Below the pieces are notes generated by a model. The model had not been told where the DNA came from and made no database searches. It saw only the letters and a program-made list of their open reading frames with translations. This document shows, one piece after another, positions 56,436 through 64,000 of a DNA stretch of 64,000 nt. The translations under genes were made by a program, and so were the position numbers. How positions within the stretch are numbered: the first letter of the stretch is position 1; the number at the start of each line of letters is the position of its first letter. The stretch is from Yersinia similis (GTDB taxonomy: Bacteria > Pseudomonadota > Gammaproteobacteria > Enterobacterales > Enterobacteriaceae), in NCBI RefSeq assembly GCF_001053095.1, contig NZ_CGBP01000005.1, positions 151,906-215,905 on the forward strand, given 5' to 3'.

Positions 56436-56456
56436 GTGACCCTCACGACAGATCAC
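56436..56456 (-). promoter_or_regulatory. thrS translational operator (anticodon-like stem-loop)
   Basis: On the minus strand GTGA and TCAC enclose a loop containing TGTCGTGAGG. The CGT triplet lies at -31 to -33 from the ATG, almost the position of the CGU anticodon mimic in the E. coli thrS operator (-32 to -34). A second, longer hairpin (GTGGGTT with AACCCAC, about 56487-56513) lies upstream. Confidence 0.55.
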
Positions 56457-56724
56457 ATGCAAGACATAATTATTGTTTGATTTCAGTGGGTTGCGTTATC
56501 AATTTAACCCACGCTTGTTAAATTGGCACACAACTTGGTACACAATCTGAATTTGTGACCCAGATCGCGTCATAAAAAGTGGTAGCTATATTATCACTAC
56601 TTAATACAATGAGAAACACTATCCCCTTTTATCCTGCATAACGGTTTATCGGTAACCTGACGCTAGTATAAAATTAAGATACAGTAAGCAATGAACGTGC
56701 CTCATTGATACATGCATCAATCAA

Positions 56725-56739
56725 TGATAATGATCACCG
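56725..56739. promoter_or_regulatory. Weak Fur-box-like sequence upstream of the KTSC gene
   Basis: TGATAATGATCACCG has a perfect left half of the Fur 7-1-7 motif and a poor right half; an inverted AATGATAAC follows 10 bp later. Suggestive only. The rest of the gap 56514-56809 shows nothing else. Confidence 0.3.
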
Positions 56740-56809
56740 ACAAAGTTATCATTCTCCAATAGCTCTATAATCGCCTTAATATCAATACCGTACAACCGAG
56801 GGGCAACAA

Positions 56810-57022
56810 TTGCAGCGACAACCTGTTTCATCCTCCAGAATTCTGTCGATTGGTTATGATCCTGATAATCGCATGCTGGAGATACAATTTCGTGAACAAG
56901 GGACTTATCAGTATCTTGGTGTCCCTGAACGTGCTCATCAAAACTTTATGTCTGCCGTTTCGAAAGGCCGTTTTTTTGATGGTGTAATAAAAGGCAAGTT
57001 TTTGTGCCGCAAAATTGGATAG
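56810..57022 (+). CDS. KTSC-domain small protein
   Basis: The 70-residue protein matches the KTSC domain: SSSRILSIGYDPDNRMLEIQF, then YQYLGVPERAHQNFMSAVSKGRFF, with a final KGKFLCRKI. It contains the SIGYD strand, the Y-x-Y-x-x-V-P block and the SKGxFF motif. The family is linked by name to lysyl-tRNA synthetase C-termini, where it is a fused module; the stand-alone form has no established role. The start is a TTG at 56810 with GAGGGG 6 bp before it. No other start gives the domain in full. A weak Fur-like site lies upstream. It is a single gene on the plus strand. Confidence 0.8.
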   Translation: MQRQPVSSSRILSIGYDPDNRMLEIQFREQGTYQYLGVPERAHQNFMSAVSKGRFFDGVIKGKFLCRKIG

Positions 57023-57101
57023 TACACAACTAGGTATTCCGTAAGTAACTCAAACTGAAACGGTCGCTTCAATGATAAATATTGCAGAGAAGCCTACCGT
57101 T

Positions 57102-57233
57102 TCAGGTATTGGAAGAAGATTCCTCCTCTGAATAGCGCCAAGTAAGTATAGGTGTCATACACAACAATGCTGACAGAAAACTTATTGTCGCAAATACTTT
57201 AATTTTTGCGATAGACCATTCCTCTGCAATCAT
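57102..57233 (-). CDS. Possible 43-residue single-pass membrane protein
   Basis: A short ORF reads MIAEEWSIAKIKVFATISFL, then a hydrophobic SALLCMTPILTW stretch and a charged C-terminus rich in Glu and Ser. This is one predicted membrane helix with a polar end on each side. TGTGGGATTATT precedes the ATG, a usable ribosome binding site. I do not recognise the sequence. It could also be a remnant of a longer gene: the frame stays open about 13 codons upstream of the ATG without a better start. Low confidence. Confidence 0.3.
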   Translation of the reverse strand: MIAEEWSIAKIKVFATISFLSALLCMTPILTWRYSEEESSSNT

Positions 57234-57460
57234 AATAATCCCACAGCAGGTAGAGTCTCGATAAATGCAGCATCAACTGTATCTGGCATTGTCAGCTTTA
57301 CCTGCATTCTCAATTCTATTCCAATGGTCATTGGATAAGCATGATTGTTGACGTAAACCCCATGGTATTACAGCCCAAAGACGCTATGACATCGACCCAA
57401 TTAAGGGCCATTATTTGGCGAAATTTATCCATGTGGCGATGAATAACGCAGGCCAAGCCA

Positions 57461-57655
57461 TTGAGAGAAAAATCATGTCTACATCATACTCGTGACTCAG
57501 TACGCCGTGTTTGTATAAGTTTCGTAAATGTACATAATTCAGCCAAAAATGATTTACATTACCGCCTATTGCTTTTGAGTAGCGCTGGGTGTATTGCTAT
57601 TTCTACAGGATGTGCCCATAATAAATTTCCGTTTCCGTGTAGCAATGGTTACTGA
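57461..57655 (+). CDS. Possible small lipoprotein, start uncertain
   Basis: The C-terminal part reads DLHYRLLLLSSAGCIAISTG followed by Cys, a lipoprotein-like signal with an ISTGC lipobox, then a short mature part AHNKFPFPCSNGY. The stop codon is followed after five bases by a strong terminator, which favours a real transcript end. The only start in frame is a TTG at 57461, giving an n-region of about 38 residues, too long for a normal signal peptide. An ATG in another frame lies right before the DLHY codons (57551 area), so the true start may have been lost by a small deletion. It may be a decayed gene. Confidence 0.35.
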   Translation: MREKSCLHHTRDSVRRVCISFVNVHNSAKNDLHYRLLLLSSAGCIAISTGCAHNKFPFPCSNGY

Positions 57656-57660
57656 AACGT

Positions 57661-57694
57661 CGCCCTGATTGTTCATTCAATCGGGGCGTTTTAT
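57661..57694 (+). terminator. Rho-independent terminator after the small lipoprotein ORF
   Basis: CGCCCTGATT and AATCGGGGCG pair over ten positions (one G-U) around GTTCATTC, with TTTTATTTT behind. Confidence 0.85.
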
Positions 57695-57782
57695 TTTCTG
57701 GCTAAATGAATATATTTTTGTCAGATCGATTGCCAAACGGACTTGAACCTTTTTATCTTGATAAGATCAATCTTGCACAGCA

Positions 57783-58115
57783 TCAGAGTCTTTTTCTTGC
57801 TGCATTCTCCGCGCTGAAAAACCATAATTCAGGTAGCCGCTTAGGATAAAAGCGAATCTCATAACTATCTTTGAGCGGGGCTAAACGCCAACGGGGGCGA
57901 ACTTCTCGTTTCGGTTTTAAAAAACGTAGACGGCCGCGAGCACGTGCGGCTTGCGTATCCAACACCCAAGCTACAGAAGCTGATAATGGTTGGCGAACAT
58001 ACTCATCTTCAACGCTAATATCACAAATGCACAAAATCCTACTCCTCATAAAAACTGATGCTGACATAATTATTCTGGATAGAGGGCGTTGAACCAACCA
58101 CTGCCCGCCAGACAT
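57783..58115 (-). CDS. Hypothetical basic protein
   Basis: This ORF of up to 110 residues has a C-terminal half very rich in Arg, Lys and Pro (RGRLRFLKPKREVRPRWRL), followed by SYEIRFYPKRLPELWFF. I do not recognise it. The first ATG (58115) has no ribosome binding site, while a TTG at 58034 is preceded by AGGAG at 7-bp spacing and would give 83 residues starting (M)CICDISVEDEY. The basic, aromatic character could suit nucleic acid or membrane contact, but that is only a description. It is flanked by the terminator at 57661 and the marC promoter region. Confidence 0.35.
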   Translation of the reverse strand: MSGGQWLVQRPLSRIIMSASVFMRSRILCICDISVEDEYVRQPLSASVAWVLDTQAARARGRLRFLKPKREVRPRWRLAPLKDSYEIRFYPKRLPELWFFSAENAARKRL

Positions 58116-58350
58116 TTGATCTGTATCACATAACTATGTGCCTGTCTGATAATGTCGGCTACGATCACCAACACTCTCCGCAACCTAAACTACCGTGAAT
58201 AAGGACAAAATAGCCTTTTACCCAGAGTATCGCGTAAAGTGGCTAGGTTCCGTGATAATACTCCACACACGTAAGTTGAGCTGGCGTATGAGCCATTGCC
58301 TGATATCGTTTTTTTCGGGTTTGATTGATGTTATTTGCGGAGTAGGATCC

Positions 58351-59034
58351 ATGCTAAGTATTTTCGAATTATTTAAAGCGGTTGGCTTAGGATTAGTATT
58401 GCTGCTGCCATTGGCAAATCCACTAACGACGGTGGCCTTATTGCTGGGGCTATCCGGTAATATGACCCGAGAGGAGCGTAATAATCAGTCGTTAATGGCG
58501 GCAATTTATGTCTTCTTTATCATGACTATCGCGTTTTATGCTGGTCAGGTCGTCATGAGCACATTTGGTATCTCTATTCCCGGTCTGCGCATCGCTGGCG
58601 GCTTAATTGTCGCGTTTATCGGTTTTCGTATGCTCTTTCCGCAACAATCAGCTGAAGATACTCAATTGGAGGCAAAATCCCAGGATTTGAAAAAACGGAA
58701 ATCCATCAATATTGCCTTTGTACCGCTGGCAATGCCGAGTACTGCGGGGCCTGGTACGATTGCGATGATCATCAGCTCCGCCGCTACCATGAAAGACCAG
58801 ACAATGTTTGCTCCATGGGTATTGGCCATCGCACCGGTAATCACATTCTTATGCGTCTCATTGATTCTGTGGGGATCTTTACTCAGCTCAGGAGCAATTA
58901 TGCGCTGGGTTGGTAAAAGCGGCATTGAAGCAATTTCACGTTTGATGGGATTCTTACTGGTATGTATGGGTGTGCAATTTATTATTAATGGCGTATTAGA
59001 GTTGATCTCAACTTATCAACCTGTCATAGCTTAA
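58351..59034 (+). CDS. marC: MarC-family integral membrane protein
   Basis: The 227-residue protein has six membrane segments and matches E. coli MarC closely ([20 protein letters not shown] at residues 8-27; [40 protein letters not shown]). The Asn-Pro repeats in segments 1 and 4 are family landmarks. Its function is not known; early links to antibiotic resistance were not upheld. The ATG at 58351 follows AGTAGGATCC and gives the family N-terminus, although the frame is open 52 codons upstream. Unlike in E. coli it is not next to marRAB. Confidence 0.9.
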   Translation: MLSIFELFKAVGLGLVLLLPLANPLTTVALLLGLSGNMTREERNNQSLMAAIYVFFIMTIAFYAGQVVMSTFGISIPGLRIAGGLIVAFIGFRMLFPQQSAEDTQLEAKSQDLKKRKSINIAFVPLAMPSTAGPGTIAMIISSAATMKDQTMFAPWVLAIAPVITFLCVSLILWGSLLSSGAIMRWVGKSGIEAISRLMGFLLVCMGVQFIINGVLELISTYQPVIA

Positions 59035-59099
59035 ATATCAAGACTCAGTAAATATAATTTCAAAGCAAAATAAAAAAGTAACTTACCGTAAAATTTAAA

Positions 59100-59152
59100 G
59101 TAAACGCTAGCCGATGTTACACCATCCATAAGCTACATCGGTTAGCGTTTTA
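59100..59152. terminator. Bidirectional terminator between marC and emtA
   Basis: AAACGCTAGCCGATGT and ACATCGGTTAGCGTTTT pair over about 16 positions (one mismatch) around a long loop. The two genes converge here. Confidence 0.8.
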
Positions 59153-59155
59153 GCA

Positions 59156-59818
59156 TTACTCTGACATCGCCCGGTAAGCTGTATCCACTTTCCACAAGTA
59201 ACGTGGAGCCTGTGCCGCCGGATGCTTCTTTTGTATATGCTGATAAAATTCGTTTGGGCTAAGACTATTAATTTTATTGACTGCCAGACGTTTATCTGAT
59301 GAGAAAGTCCGCAGCATAGCACCCGCGCCATTCGCATAAGAAACGATTGTGGCATAACGTAATGTCTGCGGGTCGTTGATCCCCGCTAACTGCTGATTTT
59401 GTAGAATGTTGATATAAGCAGCACCAATATCAATATTCTTCACTGGATCTTTTAGCTCGCGCGAACTCGGTTGACCATTGCGCCCTTTCATCCGGTACGC
59501 ATCACGCCCGGCGGTAGAGGCTTTAATCTGCATCAAGCCTACTGCATTGGATGTACTCACAACATCCGGGTTGTAACCAGATTCCACCTGGATAATCGCT
59601 TTAATCAGTGTTTCATCAACGCCGTAATGGCTCGCGGCTTGTTTAATGACGTCGCTATAAGCAACGGTAGTTGAACCGGTACTGCTTTTCGGTACGTTAA
59701 GAGAATTGCCCTGTGGCGTTTTTTTCAGCCACCCGTTATTCGCTTGTGGTGGTGGGGTTTGTTTAGCACACCCCGCCAACAATAAAATTGCCATTAGGCA
59801 ACCGACTTTTGAATTCAC
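59156..59818 (-). CDS. emtA: Membrane-bound lytic endotransglycosylase EmtA (MltE)
   Basis: The 220-residue lipoprotein precursor has LLAGC with Cys17, a linker rich in Pro, Asn and Ser (about 20-52), and a soluble lytic transglycosylase domain (about 53-215). The catalytic Glu79 is in IIQVESGYNP, followed by SNAVGLMQIKAST and VSYANGAGAMLRTFSSDKR, closely matching E. coli EmtA. It cuts glycan strands with formation of 1,6-anhydro-MurNAc at the outer membrane. The linker is longer than in E. coli (203 residues). It is convergent with marC and divergent from yfeA. Confidence 0.92.
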   Translation of the reverse strand: MNSKVGCLMAILLLAGCAKQTPPPQANNGWLKKTPQGNSLNVPKSSTGSTTVAYSDVIKQAASHYGVDETLIKAIIQVESGYNPDVVSTSNAVGLMQIKASTAGRDAYRMKGRNGQPSSRELKDPVKNIDIGAAYINILQNQQLAGINDPQTLRYATIVSYANGAGAMLRTFSSDKRLAVNKINSLSPNEFYQHIQKKHPAAQAPRYLWKVDTAYRAMSE

Positions 59819-59970
59819 AGTATTCCCCGTGCTGATAAGCCGTTTTGTAGCATATACAAGTTGTCACTCCGCCCAAATAGATTTTTTGGCCTAGTTTGTC
59901 CATATTCAACATAATGATCAGGCTATATTAAGTAACTATTGGTAAGTTTTAGTTTATTGTATAGGAAGGC

Positions 59971-60006
59971 TTGACTTCACCATTAATGATATTGATAATC
60001 ATTTTC
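59971..60006 (+). promoter_or_regulatory. yfeA promoter with overlapping Fur box
   Basis: TTGACT (59971-59976), a 17-bp spacer and GATAAT (59994-59999) form a near-consensus promoter. GATATTGATAATCATTTTC (59988-60006) matches the 19-bp Fur box GATAATGATAATCATTATC in 17 positions and covers the -10 box. Iron- and manganese-dependent Fur repression of yfe is known in Y. pestis. Confidence 0.88.
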
Positions 60007-60062
60007 ATTTAGAAAAAGAGAACATCGTGATGTTAATTAAGAAAAAAAGTCCTTATCTCAAA

Positions 60063-60998
60063 ATGATAGAACGACTAAACTCCCCTTTTCTACGGGCTGC
60101 AGCCCTGTTTACAATTGTCGCATTCTCATCGCTGATCAGCACCGCTGTACTAGCAGAAAATAATCCCAACGATACCGCCAAGAAATTCAAAGTTGTGACT
60201 ACATTCACAATTATTCAGGACATTGCACAAAATATCGCCGGTGATGCTGCCGTGGTGGAATCAATAACCAAACCGGGCGCAGAGATTCATGACTATCAAC
60301 CTACCCCGCGAGATATTGTAAAAGCGCAGTCAGCAGACCTTATCTTATGGAATGGCATGAATCTGGAGCGTTGGTTTGAGAAGTTCTTCGAAAATATTAA
60401 AGATGTCCCTTCTACCGTCGTGACCGCAGGTATTACACCACTGCCTATCCGTGAAGGTCCCTATAGCGGTATTCCAAACCCGCATGCCTGGATGTCGCCA
60501 TCAAATGCACTGATTTATATTGAGAATATCCGTAAAGCGTTAGTTGAACACGATCCCGCTCATGCAGAAACTTATAACCGTAACGCACAAGCCTATGCTG
60601 AAAAAATTAAGGCGCTAGATGCTCCACTACGTGAGCGCTTAGCCCGTATTCCTGCGGAACAGCGTTGGTTAGTGACCAGTGAAGGGGCATTTAGTTATCT
60701 TGCCAAAGACTATGGTTTTAAAGAGGTTTACTTATGGCCAATCAATGCAGAGCAACAAGGCACGCCACAACAAGTTAGGCACGTGATTGATATTATTCGC
60801 GAAAATAAAATTCCAGTGGTATTTAGTGAAAGCACCATTTCCGATAAACCTGCCAAGCAAGTGAGTAAAGAAACCGGTGCACAATATGGCGGCGTGCTAT
60901 ATGTTGATTCTCTGTCGGGTGAAAAAGGCCCGGTCCCCACTTACATCAGTTTAATTAACATGACTGTAGATACTATCGCTAAAGGATTTGGTCAATGA
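60063..60998 (+). CDS. yfeA: Iron/manganese ABC transporter substrate-binding protein YfeA
   Basis: The 311-residue precursor has a signal peptide (cleavage near VLA-EN, residue 31) and the cluster A-I metal-binding fold. The four ligands His76, His141, Glu207 and Asp282 fall exactly where the Y. pestis protein has them, which supports the ATG at 60063. In-frame GTG/ATG codons at 60027-60030 have a better ribosome binding site and would add 11-12 residues before the signal. It binds Fe, Mn and Zn in the periplasm and hands them to YfeCD. In Y. pestis the system is needed for full virulence. Confidence 0.95.
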   Translation: MIERLNSPFLRAAALFTIVAFSSLISTAVLAENNPNDTAKKFKVVTTFTIIQDIAQNIAGDAAVVESITKPGAEIHDYQPTPRDIVKAQSADLILWNGMNLERWFEKFFENIKDVPSTVVTAGITPLPIREGPYSGIPNPHAWMSPSNALIYIENIRKALVEHDPAHAETYNRNAQAYAEKIKALDAPLRERLARIPAEQRWLVTSEGAFSYLAKDYGFKEVYLWPINAEQQGTPQQVRHVIDIIRENKIPVVFSESTISDKPAKQVSKETGAQYGGVLYVDSLSGEKGPVPTYISLINMTVDTIAKGFGQ

Positions 60999-61885
60999 GT
61001 CACCCTGTTTTTGTCCGCCCTGAGCTGGTAGTGGATAACGTCACTGTCACTTATAACAATGGTCATACTGCCATTTATGACGCCAGTTTTTCACTAACGG
61101 GTGGGACGATTTGTGCACTGGTAGGTGTTAATGGCAGCGGTAAATCGACCCTATTCAAAAGCATCATGGGGTTAGTCAAACCAAGTGTGGGCAAAGTGGA
61201 GCTAAGTCACAAACCTATTAGTCATGCATTAAAGCAAAATACGATTGCTTATGTACCACAGACAGAGGATGTAGATTGGAACTTCCCCGTGCTTGTGGAA
61301 GATGTCGTGATGATGGGCCGTTACGGTAAAATGAATTTCCTACGAATTCCCAGTCGTGAAGACAAAGCCATTGTAAATAAATCCATTGAGCGAGTTGGAT
61401 TAACGGCATTGCGTTCACGGCAAATTGGTGAGCTGTCTGGTGGCCAGAAAAAACGTGTTTTCTTGGCCCGAGCCCTTGCCCAGCAAGGCACACTCTTACT
61501 ACTGGATGAGCCATTTACCGGCGTTGACGTCAAAACTGAAAATGCCATTATTGAGTTACTACAAGCTCTACGTGACGAAGGCCATCTGATTCTGGTTTCA
61601 ACTCATAACCTAGGCAGCGTGCCGGAATTTTGTGATCACGTCATCCTGATTAATCAGACGGTGCTGGCTGCTGGCCCGACTGAAACGACATTTACCCAGA
61701 AAAACCTCGAGATGACCTTTGGCGGAGTATTGCGCCATATCAATCTTTCGGGGACGGCACTGCATGATGATAATGACCCGCGCACCGTCACCGTGATAAC
61801 TGATGATGAGCGCCCTGCGGTATTTTATGGTCATACTAAAAATGATCCACCTGCACAAAGCCAGTCAAAGGAGCAAAATTCCTGA
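60995..61885 (+). CDS. yfeB: Iron/manganese ABC transporter ATPase YfeB
   Basis: The 296-residue ABC ATPase has Walker [10 protein letters not shown] (about residues 43-51), the signature LSGGQKKR, Walker [13 protein letters not shown] and the switch His in VSTHNLG. It powers import through YfeC and YfeD. The start overlaps the yfeA stop by ATGA. A C-terminal extension of about 50 residues after the ATPase core is polar and rich in Asp and Pro; its role is unknown. The order substrate-binding protein, ATPase, permease, permease is that of the Y. pestis yfeABCD operon. Confidence 0.96.
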   Translation: MSHPVFVRPELVVDNVTVTYNNGHTAIYDASFSLTGGTICALVGVNGSGKSTLFKSIMGLVKPSVGKVELSHKPISHALKQNTIAYVPQTEDVDWNFPVLVEDVVMMGRYGKMNFLRIPSREDKAIVNKSIERVGLTALRSRQIGELSGGQKKRVFLARALAQQGTLLLLDEPFTGVDVKTENAIIELLQALRDEGHLILVSTHNLGSVPEFCDHVILINQTVLAAGPTETTFTQKNLEMTFGGVLRHINLSGTALHDDNDPRTVTVITDDERPAVFYGHTKNDPPAQSQSKEQNS

Positions 61886-62769
61886 TGCTGGAACTTTTAC
61901 TGCAACCGTTTAATTATAATTATATGGTCAAAGCCATTTGGGTGAGTGCGATTGTAGGGGCAGTTTGTGCTTTTCTATCCGCCTACCTGATGCTAAAAGG
62001 CTGGTCGCTGATGGGTGATGCATTATCACACTCAGTCGTCCCTGGGGTTGCTGGGGCTTATGCTCTTGGTTTTCCCTATGCCGCTGGCGCTTTCTTTACT
62101 GGTATGCTTGCCGCACTGTCAATGACGCTAGTGCGCCACATTACCCGCCTACGTGAAGATGCCATCATCGGTTTTATCTTTTCTACCTTTTTTGCTGTCG
62201 GGCTTTTGATCGTTTCACTCAACCCCACATCGGTGAATGTTCAATCGATCATCTTCGGTAATATTCTGGGTATTGCTGATGAAGATGTCTTGCAGGTGGA
62301 AATCATTATTTTGGTTTCTTTTGTGATTTTATGTTTGATCTGGAAAGATTTGTTAGCGGTGTTTTTCGATGAAAGCCACGCCATGTCAATTGGTTTATCC
62401 CCACTGCGCTTAAAAATTTTATTCTTTACGCTACTGAGTGCCTGTACTGTAGCCGCCTTACAAACCGTGGGGGCCATTTTGGTGATAGCCATGGTCGTCA
62501 CTCCGGGGGCAACAGCCTATTTACTTACCGATCGTTTCGGCCGTTTGCTCATTATCGCCATTGCAATTGGGGCTATTACCAGTGCTTTTGGCGCTTATCT
62601 CAGTTTTTATCTGGATGGGGCAACCGGTGGCGTTATTGTCACCTTACAGACACTGGTATTCCTGCTGGCCTTCTTTTTTGCACCCAAACACGGATTACTG
62701 GCAACCCGATACCGCACACGTTTGAAACGTCGTCATCCGCCGGTTCATCTTCCGGAGGATAACCTATGA
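61885..62769 (+). CDS. yfeC: Iron/manganese ABC transporter permease YfeC
   Basis: The 294-residue ABC-3 family permease has about eight to nine membrane segments. The YLMLKGWSLMGDALSHSVVPG segment (residues 32-52) and GAILVIAMVVTPGATAYLLT are typical of metal permeases (MntB/ZnuB type). The start shares its first base with the yfeB stop (TGATG), so translation is coupled. It is a clear paralogue of yfeD, which follows; the two probably form a heterodimeric channel in the inner membrane. Confidence 0.95.
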   Translation: MLELLLQPFNYNYMVKAIWVSAIVGAVCAFLSAYLMLKGWSLMGDALSHSVVPGVAGAYALGFPYAAGAFFTGMLAALSMTLVRHITRLREDAIIGFIFSTFFAVGLLIVSLNPTSVNVQSIIFGNILGIADEDVLQVEIIILVSFVILCLIWKDLLAVFFDESHAMSIGLSPLRLKILFFTLLSACTVAALQTVGAILVIAMVVTPGATAYLLTDRFGRLLIIAIAIGAITSAFGAYLSFYLDGATGGVIVTLQTLVFLLAFFFAPKHGLLATRYRTRLKRRHPPVHLPEDNL

Positions 62770-63659
62770 ATATGCTGTTCAGCTTGATCAGTGAGCCATT
62801 CACCTACCCCTTTATGCAGCGGGCAATTGTCGCGGCAATCGTCACTGGCGTAGTCTGCGCTATACTCTCTTGCTATCTGGTACTCAAAGGGTGGTCACTA
62901 ATGGGAGATGCTATTTCTCATGCTGTGCTGCCAGGGATTGTTCTGGCTTTTTGGCTTGGTATCCCTCTGGTAATCGGCGCTTTTGTCTCAGGGATATTTT
63001 GTGCGGTGGCAACTGGCTATTTAAAAGAAAACAGCCGGGTTAAAGAAGATACTGTCATGGGGATTGTTTTCTCTGGCATGTTCGCGTTTGGCTTAGTGCT
63101 GTTCTCCCGTATAGATACTGACCAGCATCTCAGCCACATTTTGTTCGGTAATATGCTGGGGATTTCGCTGATAGAACTGAAACAAACTCTGTGGATCGCG
63201 GGTTTCACGCTGTTGGTGGTGTTACTAAAGCGTAAAGACTTTATGTTGTACTGTTTCGATCCAAACCATGCTCGGGTTATCGGGCTACCCGTTAAATTTT
63301 TGCATTACGGTTTACTTTGCTTACTGGCATTGACTATCGTCGCGTCATTGCAGGCAGTTGGCGTTATTCTCGTCATCGCCATGTTGATAGCGCCGGGTAT
63401 TATCGCCTTTATGATTTGTCGTAGTTTTGATCAAATGCTGGTTGTCGCGACACTGGTTTCAGTGGTCGCCTGTGTTTTAGGTACGTTAATCAGTTTTCAT
63501 ATTGATGGTGCAACAGGCCCATGCATCGTGATTATTCAAGCTTTATTCTTTGTTGTCGCCCTCATTTACAACCATATAAAACCGATTAAAGACCGAAAAA
63601 TGGCACCACTCACCAAGGCAGTAAATCCAGAAAATACAGCCCCGAGTAACCTGCCATAG
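62766..63659 (+). CDS. yfeD: Iron/manganese ABC transporter permease YfeD
   Basis: The 297-residue ABC-3 permease is paralogous to YfeC: CYLVLKGWSLMGDAISHAVLPG (given in part) and VGVILVIAMLIAPGIIAFM align with the YfeC segments. It has about eight membrane helices and a polar C-terminal tail. The ATG overlaps the yfeC stop by ATGA, and CCGGAGGATAACCT precedes it. It completes yfeABCD. yfeE of Y. pestis, which is reported near this operon, is not within the window. Confidence 0.95.
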   Translation: MNMLFSLISEPFTYPFMQRAIVAAIVTGVVCAILSCYLVLKGWSLMGDAISHAVLPGIVLAFWLGIPLVIGAFVSGIFCAVATGYLKENSRVKEDTVMGIVFSGMFAFGLVLFSRIDTDQHLSHILFGNMLGISLIELKQTLWIAGFTLLVVLLKRKDFMLYCFDPNHARVIGLPVKFLHYGLLCLLALTIVASLQAVGVILVIAMLIAPGIIAFMICRSFDQMLVVATLVSVVACVLGTLISFHIDGATGPCIVIIQALFFVVALIYNHIKPIKDRKMAPLTKAVNPENTAPSNLP

Positions 63660-63865
63660 CAGTGACGTTTCTATTTATATGCGGTGCTGTATGTCTATTA
63701 TATAGCCCGCCTATTACCATCAACGAATGGCTGTCAGCATTAATGCCTGCGTGTTTTCTACAGTGATATTTTGTCGTGATACCGATATAACGTATCAACA
63801 ACGTTAGCCTATTTTTATCTGATGCCATTTTATGCTTACGTCGTTTTATTCAAGTGGAGTTTTCT

Positions 63866-63902
63866 CTGGCGCGGTTATCCCTGTGCGCCAGCTCCTATTT
63901 TT
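63866..63902 (+). terminator. Probable terminator after yfeD
   Basis: CTGGCGC and GCGCCAG form a perfect 7-bp stem with a 12-nt loop, followed by CTCCTATTTTT. It lies about 200 bp beyond the yfeD stop; the intervening and following bases (63660-64000) show no gene. Confidence 0.65.
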
Positions 63903-64000
63903 CGCATCATAAAGACGTTAACCTAACGATGTGACTGATAGCGGATAAGGGGTGAATCTGTAAGTATCCCACCAAAACGACCCATTCATTTTTAGAGATC

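Overview
The window is a stretch of enterobacterial core chromosome, most likely from Yersinia. The gene order is close to the E. coli nemA-to-ihfA region. The yfeABCD iron/manganese transporter is typical of Yersinia, and proteins such as YfeA carry the metal ligands at the positions known for the Y. pestis protein. The species (Y. pestis / Y. pseudotuberculosis complex or a relative) cannot be fixed by reading alone. No prophage, insertion sequence, CRISPR array or toxin cluster was seen.

Layout. 1-9.0 kb: the end of nemA, a DUF4177-YidD gene pair, gloA, rnt, grxD, mepH, sodB, the tiny gene ynhF, purR, and the divergent pair punR/punC. 9.0-16.4 kb: cfa, ribE, mdtK, three tRNA-Val(GAC) genes, pykF and lpp. 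16.6-24 kb: ldtE and the sufABCDSE iron-sulfur assembly operon with a strong Fur box. 24.4-35 kb: menI, ydiJ, ydiK, the small RNA rprA, the divergent ppsA/ppsR pair and aroH. 35-38.4 kb: selO, lplA and nlpC. 38.6-46 kb: the seven-gene arnBCADTEF operon for 4-amino-4-deoxy-L-arabinose addition to lipid A, preceded by PhoP/PmrA-like direct repeats. 46.3-49 kb: btuC-btuE-btuD. 49-56.4 kb: the classical thrS-infC-rpmI-rplT-pheM-pheS-pheT-ihfA translation cluster with its control elements (thrS operator, AUU start of infC, candidate L20 site, pheM attenuator). 56.8-59.8 kb: a KTSC protein, several unassigned small ORFs, marC and emtA. 60-63.7 kb: yfeABCD behind a Fur-box promoter.

Themes. Iron and oxidative stress are prominent (sodB, grxD, suf, yfe, btuE, two good Fur boxes). 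So is envelope maintenance (mepH, lpp, ldtE, nlpC, arn, emtA, RprA) and the PEP/pyruvate node (pykF, ppsA, ppsR and aroH, with Cra-like sites).

I did not find a convincing new multigene system. The items most worth a second look are small: a nine-G tract at the start of arnF; a terminator-like hairpin between sufS and sufE; a 13-nt inverted repeat that could mask the aroH ribosome binding site; an RprA with a divergent 5' half; a 35-bp piece of lplA duplicated just after that gene; a dispersed imperfect-palindrome family with at least five intergenic copies, one inside the suf operon and one in the pheST leader; and small ORFs between thrS and marC.
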